Notes under the pieces: generated by a model
The model's database searches: none
Told to the model about the DNA's origin: nothing
The model's input: the letters and a program-made list of their open reading frames with translations, nothing else
Position numbers and translations under genes: made by a program
Source: Ascaphus truei
Lineage: Eukaryota; Chordata; Amphibia; Anura; Ascaphidae
Direction of reading: 5' to 3'
DNA length: 64,000 bases
NCBI GenBank assembly: GCA_036426205.1
Contig: CM071573.1
Span: 71,363,240 to 71,427,239 of the forward strand
Shown here: in pieces, positions 55,677 to 64,000 of the stretch
How positions within the stretch are numbered: position 1 is the first letter of the stretch
Layout of the letters: each line of letters starts with the position of its first letter

Positions 55677-57057
55677 CTCCTGCTCTGTTTTTTGATTGTG
55701 TATTCGTTTTTCATAGTGGCAAACCCGTGGGTGAAAATATGAATCACTCCAGCGATATGAATGAGATGGAGTCGGAAAGACTTCTCTCTGCAGGTCTGCT
55801 GGTGATAATTAATTGACGTGGGAAGATTGGTGGATGCAGTTGTAGTCTGGGTCCATTCAGAAAACTCTGAGCCACCCTGGGGAAATTAAAGCACAGCAGC
55901 TGTTCTTCCTCCTCTCAGAGCTTGTATTTCCAGAAGTTGCTAAGGCGTTAATCCTGCCTCCCATGGGAAGAATATGGTGCAGAGATTTGCAAGGACAGGA
56001 GCGGGTTAATGTGCCATTTCTCTCACACACAGCCCATTCATATTTTCCTCATAGTTCATTCACAAATGGGAATGCTGCCCTCCGTTTGTTTTATATGGCC
56101 CTGAAGTTCTGCACTTTTACAACAGATGTCTGATATTCCACTTAATATTCTTGTGCTTCGGCTACCACTATTTGACTGTAAGCTCTTTTATCCTCGGATC
56201 AGGGCATGAGATTCTCTTTAATTCTTCACTTTATGTGCCCACTTGTCATCAGCTATCTTGATGTGGTTCCCAGCTGGGACTATGCATTCTAGGTGCTCCA
56301 TCAATATTAAGCCTGCCCATGGCAGACATCCACCCAGGAATTTGGTACCCTGGCTGGGACTTGCCGGCATATTTTATGCGCAGTCATGTGTATGCTGGAA
56401 TAAACTCATAGTTACATATGTAAGACCATGATGAAAAATATTTCAGCAGACAGTGAGAAATATGCAGCATGTCAATGTATTAGCGTTCAAAAATAGCACC
56501 TTGAACATCACATGATTTAGTGTGTCATAAACTCTACTTAGATAATTATACAGTCCTCTTAGGAAAATATAGAGTACCATTGCCGACGCATTAAGTTTCA
56601 GGTACTTCTTCCAATTTTATTTAGGAGGGAGCCATAGAAAACCTTAAAATATAAAAACTCTTAAAATATATTAATATTAAATTTGTCCCTTTTGCTATTC
56701 TCATTAGAGATGAGAAAATTGGCATTTAATGCCTCATTTCTGTTATTTTTATGAGAAGAAATGTCATTTAAAAAGTAGTCAAAAGCTTACAAAAAAAAGA
56801 AAACAAGGTGCTATTTTATAGATGCCTAATCTCTATAAACCGCTTAAGAGAGGTTTTGTTTAAAATGTGCATTTTAACTTCTAGCAGTTCTTTCCCCTCC
56901 TTTTGTGCATATTTGCTTTAAACGTTGGGGATCTGAGCATCAGAGATGTTTTCACTGTAATCTATGCTTTTCTTACTATGCGCTTAACCTTTGAAGTACC
57001 GAAGGTCAGTAATATGCTGTGTGCCAGAGAGAGAGAGATTTGAGGTCAGTGCAGCAC
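55617..57057. other. Intronic, no exon recognised
   Basis: A (GT)n/(TA)n/(CA)n compound microsatellite at 55622-55676. The remainder is AT-rich. Confidence 0.5.
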
Positions 57058-57095
57058 CCTGAGGAAGGTCCCGTGTGTGGGTCCGGAACTTTGGG
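57058..57095 (+). ncRNA. Hammerhead-like motif, family D, degenerate
   Basis: CCTGAGGAAGGTCCCGTG, then TGTGGGTCCGGAACTTTGGG: a CTGANGA-like box, GGTCC/GGTCC-type stem words, and GGAAC where GAAAC is expected. It sits in a Penelope-like 3' tail context. Unlikely to be active. Confidence 0.25.
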
Positions 57096-57244
57096 GATTT
57101 GTGTCTTTTCTACAATATATATTCTACAAATCTTAACCTGAGTGCTGTCTGCTGATTCCCGTGCGAACGGTATCGTATGTTTATCTACTTATTATGGGAC
57201 ATGCACATACCCTCTTGTGCTTCATTGGAGTGCCGGCTGTTCAT

Positions 57245-57358
57245 GTTCATGTTCATATACATTACATTACCATACATACATACATTACCATACATACATA
57301 CATTACCATACATACATACATTACCATACATACATACATACATACATACATACATACA

Positions 57359-57389
<31 letters not shown>

Positions 57390-57390
57390 T
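57245..57390. repeat. (CATA)n microsatellite
   Basis: CATTACCATACATA words become pure (CATA)n. It directly precedes another member of the AAATGACTCACACC repeat family (57385-57700). Confidence 0.92.
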
Positions 57391-57700
57391 CCCTAAAACT
57401 TCCCTTCAACAACATGTGGCGAGACACCTATGCACAAATAGGAGCACACCTGGGAGACATGATAATAGGATATGCAAAGTATATTTAAATGACTCACACC
57501 CCACAGCACCTTAAGTTTTTCCACAAGACCTATCTTGACAAGCCAGGTCAGAAGGCAACTTGTGAGCAAGGGGGTTCTGTCAGGACCAACATGATCAGAA
57601 CCCACAACCACAGCTATTCAGGGCAGCAGCTACAGCAGTGTGTTAGACCAGCTGCTGGATAGCTTTACAGTCGCAGCAGGTTTTGGGTTCTGATCTTGCA
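57385..57700. repeat. AAATGACTCACACC family repeat
   Basis: Collinear with 23991-24310: CTTCCCTTCAACAACATG, TATATTTAAATGACTCACAC, CTTGACAAGCC, GTCAGGACC, ATCAGAACC. Here the GACAAGCC block is single, unlike the duplicated block at 24129-24248. Confidence 0.6.
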
Positions 57701-58569
57701 GTGCCTGACAGTATCCCATGTTGTTTGAAGGCAGGTTCCAGCGGATCTCCATAGCACTTGGAACTATACCAAAATAGCTCTCTCTTTGCAAATCAGATGA
57801 TGCAGAATGAGGGGATATTATGACATCTACGCAAAGGGAAAATTATGGTGGATTCAGGAGCATTCGCCTGAATTTTTAACTGTAGAAATCCACCTACAAA
57901 ATGATTGTTTTTGTTCACAAACCAGCAAAAAATATGTAGCTTGAGTTTTTACACATTCGTCCTTCGCTAATGAAGACATGCACACCGTCATATCTGCTAT
58001 GGTAACTAAAGGGTTAACGATGCTATCTAACTACACCCATCACATGCCATAAAAAAGACTAGTAGGGCATTAACATTTATGGCATACAAGTGTTTAACCC
58101 TTCCACATCTCCCTTAACTTCCGTCCCTATGATAAGAAGGCATTGGCCCTTGGGATTAACACTTTGGAGTAGTTCTAGGGGGTATTTGACCCTGAAGACC
58201 TTGAAGGATCTCTACGTGGATGGGATAAGTGGTATTTTTCCTCTCTTATTAGCCGTCTCAGTGAAAATGAGGCTACCTAGGCTCTCCTTGATAGGGCCTA
58301 GGTAGCCTCACTAGCACTTTTAGGTCAATTACCTTCTTAAAGTGGCAAGAAAGAGTTTGTGTATTTCTTAGGACTTCACGTATTTCGAACCTAAAATGTT
58401 ATCAGATTTTAATCTAAGTCCTAATAGTAGCTATAGATATAGCGCAGTGTGCGTGAAACGCGTTGGTGCATGTTTTGTACCTCTCTTGTGGTCACACGTG
58501 ATCCAATAAATATTTTTTTTTATGAGAGTCCCCTCTGGATCATTGCTTTCTTTATACCTTGTTGTATAT
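57701..58569. other. Intronic; Penelope-like tail
   Basis: 58425-58530 holds GCGCAGTGTGCGTGAAACGC, GTTGG and an AATAAATATTTTT stretch, a Penelope-like 3' end (family E) with the GAAACGCGTT word but no CTGATGA box. A hairpin with AGGCTACCTAGG words lies at 58269-58310. Confidence 0.35.
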
Positions 58570-58694
58570 TAGGGATATCCCTGCTTCAGCACAGGTTGCT
58601 CAAAGTTTTCAACTGAGCCACCTGTGCTGAAGCAGGGATATAATTAAAACCTGACCTGTTGTTGGCTCTTGAGGACTGGAGTTAGCCACCCCTG
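58570..58694. mobile_element. hAT-like MITE, left-truncated
   Basis: Starts within the GGGATATCCCTGCTTCAGCA arm and ends GTTAGCCACCCCTG. Left terminus missing. Confidence 0.65.
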
Positions 58695-59155
58695 CATTTC
58701 TCTTTCTTTGAAATACGTTTCTCTCCTCTACTTTGTTTAAACCCTTGATTTAAGTAACAGTTTCAATCATACACCCCTCCCTCTCCCTTCTCTCCTCCAA
58801 GCTGTACATGTTCAGGTCCTTCCTAATAAGATTAATGATGTAGACAATGCACCATTTTAGTGGCTCTTCTTTGCACAACCTCTAATGTATTTATGTAATT
58901 GTGGACATACAGATGTAGCCACAGTTAATGTTTCCGTTGTGGGGGGGGGGGGGGAAACCCGCGGAATCCCCTGGCAGCGGGAAATCTATAAGTGGGGCGT
59001 CCCATTCAGAAGAACAGAGCCCCCGTGGCTTTTACTGCCCCCGAGGCAGCAGCATTTGGCTTTTCTTCCGGGGACAGTAAATCAGGTATGATCTCCAAAA
59101 CTGAACACAGTAGTAGGCGATGTCTTACCAATGATCTACATAGATTGATTGTTAC

Positions 59156-59318
59156 CTGGAGTATTCCATTCTGGGAAGAACGAGGTACACAGCGATGCAT
59201 ATGATAACGAAAAGGTCTGCAGTGAGGAAATAGGCAAGAGCGCTGTCTGTCACATTGGATGCAGCTGCCAAGTCCACTACTGCTGCCACTGCACTTACTG
59301 TTCCACCCATGGCCTGAC
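59156..59318 (-). CDS. SLC29A3 penultimate coding exon (ENT3)
   Basis: 163-bp exon between acceptor CTTTTTTTGCAG and donor CAG/GTAACA. It encodes [19 protein letters not shown], then [20 protein letters not shown] and [10 protein letters not shown], corresponding to transmembrane segments 5-6 of ENT3 and ending just before the large cytosolic loop. It joins in phase to the exon at 50635-51289. The GGTVSAVA and DSALAYF blocks are characteristic of ENT proteins. No lesions. Overlapping plus-strand frames are shadows. Confidence 0.92.
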
Positions 59319-61256
59319 CTGCAAAAAAAGCAAAGCAAATGGGTACCGGTTCCTAACCTCATCTTTTCACGTTGCATTAGCCACGGTGAAATATTTGCAG
59401 CTGAAAGTTTGACCATGCAGGGATGCAGCCAGTGCCGCCAGAAACATTATCAGAACCTAGAATTATCCTTGCAAATGCGTTTTCTGCTTCCAGGAGGTCC
59501 GGCAATGCCATGTAATGAAGGTCTTCTAGGAGCTACGCCTGGGTTACATTAGTTATTTTAATTAAGGTTTGGGTCGGTGAAGCAACACTTAATTACGGGA
59601 CTCTGAAAATATTATGCTGCAGTACAGGATTCATATAATTATAGACTCCTATCGCTTAAATAATGTATTACGTAAAGAAGGAGGATAATACATTATGATT
59701 AAGTGAAAGCTTTTCACTAGGCTGTAGTAGCGGTTGAAGACTGTAAACGGCTAATCACTTGAATGGCCCTTGAATCGGCAATAATGGCTGTCACAGCTTA
59801 GTTAATACATTTAAATGTGTATCCACCATTTACAGCCCAAGCAAACATCAATATGAAAGTCACAACTGTAGAAAGGGCTATTCTGTTGGCCATGGTTGTA
59901 GGTTAGATTAGTTACTGGCATTCCCCTGCATGTAGACTGATACATGCCATATTCATGATAATAAGGAACAATTAAGATAACACAATTTGATGACACATGG
60001 AATTATCTTAAGATCCACAACCATCTACACCAGGGCAGTCACTGATTGAGCCACCTGTGATGAAGCAGGGATATCCTTAAAAGCTGATCTGTTGGTGGCC
60101 CTTGAGGACGGGAGTTGGCCACATCCAAGCCCACAATGCACCACACCAAAAGAATCTCACTCCCTTAACACCAAGGTCAGAGGGATAGTGAAGACAGTCC
60201 CTTTACCAATATACTGACATAAAACTATCCAACCACCAGTGTTACAAAACGACTGCATTTATAGTCAAGGTAGACACAGAATCAAAATGGCCTGTGTGTA
60301 GGTGCCATCCTTATATATCATTTATTTAAGGAGCTTTTAAGGGGTATAAGTACTCAATACTAACTGTCATTTTCATGGCGCGGCAGAAAAAAGGATGTAC
60401 TATTTAAGTCAGTAAAACCATTATCATTTTAAATACCGGAAGTAGAAAAGCAAAATATCTAAGTACGTGGTTAATGTTGTTAGTTGAAGAGAATATACCG
60501 TAAGCAAGGGGCGTTGGCTGGATAGGCTATGCAATATAATAGTATACGTAAACATGGCCACTCCCTTAGCGCAGAGGCTCCCCAAACCACTCCTCAAGGA
60601 CCACTAACAGCCCAGGTTTTAAGGATATCCCCTCATTAGCGCAATCATTTTGACTGAGCCACCTGTGCTCAAGCAGGGGTATCCTTAAAACCTGCACTGC
60701 TAGTGGTGCTTGAAGACTTCAGTTGGGATGCAGATGAGGTTGCAGATGAGGCTTAGATACTATCAGGAATGCTTGCATATGTGGGAATGATAAAATGAAC
60801 ACGTGATCAAATTATTAAAAAATAAGTAGAGTTTGGATAAGAAATACCTTTATAAAAGCCCTTTATACAGTGTCCATTGGACAGCTAAGAGCCTAAACCA
60901 TTTGCTGTTTCCTTATGTTTTAAGCCACCTCTGCCTTGCCCCTTCCTCTTAATTAAATATTCTTTCACTCGATGTTGGATCAGCTTTACCTTTAGTGTTC
61001 TTGGGCCCTGAGCTTTGTAATGACAGCCCTGGGAATTAGATTTTTCTTTGCCTGTCACTGGAGTTAATTATAACTAATTAGACCTAATTCGGTTGAACAC
61101 AATAACTGTAAGCAAAAAACACTTCAAGTGTTCAAGTACTTGGAATAATACAATACCAGAGGATCAGGTAATCATGCATACTTTTTAGAACATGATTTGT
61201 ACAGTATTCATATTTCTTTTTTTCAGCAGTTCCCCATATTAATAAAAAGAAATATA
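59319..61256 (-). other. Probable SLC29A3 intron with MITE remnants
   Basis: No earlier SLC29A3 exon recognised. Two degraded hAT-like MITEs occur: 60031-60122 (left arm deleted) and about 60570-60730 (diverged in both arms). Confidence 0.5.
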
Positions 61257-61483
61257 CAGGAAGTCCTCGGTTATCCAACAGAACCCGTTCTGGAAGTAGC
61301 GTTGGATAGTGAAACCGTTGTAACGTGAGTCCCATGTTAATCAGTGGCAGTGAGCGTTGGATAACTCATTCAGGTGTCAGATAACGCATTCCGGCGTCGA
61401 AAAACAGCCCGTAGGTTTGCGTTGTAAAGCATTGGATGTGCCATTCGTTGTAAAGTGAAACGTTGGATAACGAGGACTACCTG
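61257..61483. mobile_element. Tigger/pogo-like MITE
   Basis: Ends CAGGAAGTCCTCGGTTATCC and the complement of GGATAACGAGGACTACCTG are inverted repeats, flanked by TA on both sides (61255-61256 and 61484-61485). 227 bp, non-coding, GTTGGATA-rich inside. Confidence 0.8.
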
Positions 61484-61590
61484 TACTAATACACCAAGTC
61501 TCAGGTCTACAAATACATAGATACAAATTAACAGTTAACTGTGCAAAACCCCACATCTTATCACATTGAACACGAGGGAGTGATTTAGGG

Positions 61591-61704
61591 CAGGGGTGGC
61601 CAACTCCAGGCCTCAAAGTCACCAACGGATTTACAAAGTCAATAACTGAGCCACCTGTGCTGAAGCAGGATATGGCCCTTGAGGACTGGAGTTGGCCACC
61701 GCTG
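61591..61704. mobile_element. hAT-like MITE, internally deleted, with TSD
   Basis: CAGGGGTGGCCAACTCCAGG to GTTGGCCACCGCTG. Flanks ATTTAGGG and ATTTAGAG match at 7 of 8 positions. About 60 bp of the usual interior is missing. Confidence 0.75.
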
Positions 61705-62796
61705 ATTTAGAGAGTTTACAGGCTAATAATGGAGTGAATGTGATTTTCTCAAAGTAATAAAGAGCTAATGCTCACTGGTGACTTCTTAAACACCTAAGAC
61801 ATATTGTTTTAATAGCTAGCAGAAGCAGAGCTCATATTGGAGTATATATTGGAGTCTAATATGGTGAATATGAGATAAAACATCCTGTTAAAATGGCCTA
61901 TTTGGTTCCCTCAACCCACATAGGACAAGAGCGCTTTCCCCAAGCTAGATACTCAGTGTTGGACCTATCCGTACTGATGCTCAAAGGAATACTCCCCATG
62001 CTGGAGAAGGCTTTATTGCCATTCATTCTTCTCCAGTACACGGAAGACGGCTTTACAGCTTACGTGTGTAGTGGCCTGCACCTGTATTCTTTCCCAATCC
62101 CTTCAAAACAATGTGCACTGGACGAGTCACTGTGTGCTTGGTAGACTACTAGAGTGCCCTCTACTGTATACAAATGGTTATTTCATTCGGTCTGTTTTAC
62201 TGGGAGCTAAGAAAATAATCCAGTGATTGGATGTTCTTAATAATTTCAGCGTATATCTTAAAAATACTGTTTTCAGCCTTTAAATGACAAACAATTGCGA
62301 TTTAAATCTGCAATATTCATGAGTACGAAATCTCTGTTCCTCAACGTTATTAATAATACGGAAATGATAGCCAGTCCCAAGCTTCTCCAATACTGCACCA
62401 ATAAAAAAAAATCTAATTCACTACAAGGGGTTAAAATGAAACATGCCCAAATACTAAAAAAAAAAAAAAGTCTGCATACAAATGTCCTTTTTTTTTTTTA
62501 CCCCAGGGAGACCTTTACAAATAATAAATAACATATGTGTCTGTTAACTTGACAAATGTATAGAGGAATAGAATGCACAACGATATAAAATCCTGCAGGG
62601 GACTCATCATTCATCGGAATGTACCAGCATCTTATCAACTATGCAAATGGGGGAAATACATGGGAAGAGTATGTAATTAAATAATGCACTGATGTCTGGA
62701 AGGAAACATGTGCCAACGGTTTGGCCATTTCTGTTGCAGTTTGAAGCAGGCCTTGACATGTAACCCAATGCTGCCTAGTGTGAGTTCCACCGATGG
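61705..62796. other. No exon recognised
   Basis: The open frame 61893-62144 (83 codons) matches nothing known to me and lacks splice context. AT-rich remainder. Confidence 0.4.
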
Positions 62797-62996
62797 AATT
62801 GTATTGTATTGTATTGTATTGTATGTCTTTATTTATATAGCCCCATAAATGTACATAGCGCTTCACAGTAGTAATACATATCATATAAATAACAGATAAT
62901 ATAAATAACAGATCATGGGAATAAGTGCTTCAGACATACTGTAAAAGTAACATTAAGGAAGAGGAGTCCCTGCTCCGAGGAGCTTACAATCTAATT
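62797..62996 (-). repeat. SINE-like repeat with (GTATT)n tail
   Basis: (GTATT)n at the left, TCTTTATTTATATAGCCCCA, AGCGCTTCACAGTAGTAATA, ATAAGTGCTTCAGACATACT and GGAGCTTACAATCTAATTGG. Best-preserved copy of the family in the window. Confidence 0.7.
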
Positions 62997-64000
62997 GGTA
63001 GGTAGGGAGAACGTACAGAGACAGTAGGAGGGAATTCTAGTAAGTGCGTCTGCAGGGGGCCAAGCTTTATGTATCATGTGTCCATGATTATCCAGTGCTA
63101 TTCATATGCTTCTTTAAGCAGATATGTCTTAAGGTGAGTCTTAAAGGTGGATAGGTGGATGGTACACAAGGGGGTTATACATTAAAGTGCGATAGTCTGA
63201 CCAGGACATTATCTCATGGAAACTCCCATTGAAGTTCATGGGAATGTCACTACAATAGTTACCCTGATAAGCACTATCGTACTTTAATGAATAACCCCCA
63301 AGGTTTTCTGATGTACTGCCACCCTCCTGTAGCATTTTCAATGATGATTGCTGTGTGAGAAAGAATGACAGGAAAAAGCTGAAAACAATATTTACAAGAT
63401 ATCTTTTTGAGTTAAGGTTAAAATCTCACTATCCTATACACATAGATACAATGACTGCTATAAATAGTGGTGCTGGCATCATTCTTTTGTTATATTGGTA
63501 TAACCAGGCATTAAAAAAGTTATGGTGGGTAAAAAATAAAAAATAAAAAAAGTGACAAAAACCCTCCACTGTACAATATAAAGTAAATTAAAATACGACT
63601 TGTGGTGCATTTGCATGTCTCAGAGAGGTCTGCAATCCTGTCTTTCCCCATTTCAATCTGAACCCCTTCAGTCTACATCTGCTCCCCTCTGTACAGAACC
63701 ACCGTGCTAAGGGTTAATATCTGCATTTGCTTACTGCTGTGTGTTTCTTCAGCCCCACCCTCTGAAATGTTAATGACCCAGGAGGACAAAAGACTTTGAA
63801 ACCACAGCTGCATTCAATCTGAAACCCTTCAGTCTACACCTGCGTCGCCCGAAAGGCGGACAGCCTTTGGCGCAGCCGAAGGGTGTGAGCCGTTTGCTCC
63901 AGTTCACTGATGTTTGGTGATGTTAAAGCTGCTCTATTTCAATCTGAAACCCGGTACTAATTTTTAAACTCTGTCTGTGAAATGTATGTGAATTGACTGT
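62997..64000. other. No gene; short repeated words
   Basis: The stretch around 63550-63660 (GACAAAAACCCTCCACT, GCATTTGCATGTCTCAGAGA) resembles about 15905-16130. TCAATCTGAACCCCTTCAGT occurs three times in variant form (63652, 63815, 63940). Probably an unclassified repeat. Confidence 0.4.

Larger units (their letters stand above)
51290..59155 (-). other. Last intron of SLC29A3
   Basis: 7,866-bp intron with GTAACA donor (minus strand, ending at 59155) and CTAG acceptor (51290-51291). It is filled with repeats: a CR1-like LINE, a pogo-like element with a minisatellite, Penelope-like tails and microsatellites. No other exon is supported. Confidence 0.85.

Noticed and set aside
59811..59996. Minus-strand hydrophobic stretch starting MANRIALSTVVTF as an earlier SLC29A3 exon
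   Set aside because: It vaguely resembles an ENT transmembrane segment but has no acceptor or donor in phase and ends in a stop after about 30 residues.
63840..63890. Small hairpin (CGCCCGAAAGGCG, then GGCGCAGCCGAAGG) considered as a tRNA or snRNA
   Set aside because: No cloverleaf, no A/B boxes in register, and no snRNA core motif. Nearby ATTTGCAT alone is not enough.

Overview
The window looks like repeat-dense DNA from an anuran amphibian. It is AT-rich and holds almost no protein-coding host sequence. What it does hold is a typical frog mix: L1-like and CR1-like LINEs, Tc1, hAT, pogo and other DNA transposons, a chromodomain Ty3/Gypsy element, solo LTRs, Penelope-like tails and many microsatellites. 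The amphibian call is an inference from repeat composition; no species is named.

The one host gene I can identify is on the minus strand: the last two coding exons of SLC29A3 (equilibrative nucleoside transporter 3), at 59156-59318 and 50635-51289. They have consensus splice sites and a 7.9-kb intron between them. Earlier exons were not found and should lie beyond 64000. A TATA-containing candidate first exon (17430-18020) and a GC-rich CpG segment (42889-43400) are the only other places that look like host promoter sequence, both at low confidence.

Layout. 1-11.4 kb: a 1.4-kb block that recurs at 9.46-10.83 kb, an L1 ORF2 relic split by a solo LTR (4.6-7.5 kb), SINE-like repeats and a Penelope-like inverted pair. 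11.4-32 kb: mostly anonymous sequence with palindromic hAT MITEs, a tandem (GT)n/Penelope-like duplication, a CR1-like LINE tail, two minisatellites, a solo LTR nested in a MITE, a decayed telomere-like stretch and a 1.2-kb inverted-repeat element. 32.0-42.8 kb: a dead Tc1 transposon interrupted by Ty3/Gypsy chromovirus sequence on the minus strand, one almost complete copy (A) followed by a rearranged second copy (B). 42.9-50.6 kb: the GC-rich segment, palindromes and CT-rich repeats. 50.6-64 kb: the SLC29A3 tail, whose intron contains a CR1-like LINE, a pogo-like element carrying a 1.1-kb minisatellite, and Penelope-like tails.

Most interesting: the Gypsy elements lack a recognisable tRNA primer site. 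They carry an 11-nt sequence beside the 5' LTR that is exactly complementary to an 11-nt stretch inside the LTR, as in Tf1/sushi self-priming. They also have a GGGAAAC slippery heptamer in the correct frame at the gag/pol junction. Copy B has the order expected of a one-LTR circle opened within pol. No autonomous novel system was found; the value lies in retroelement mechanism and nested-insertion history.
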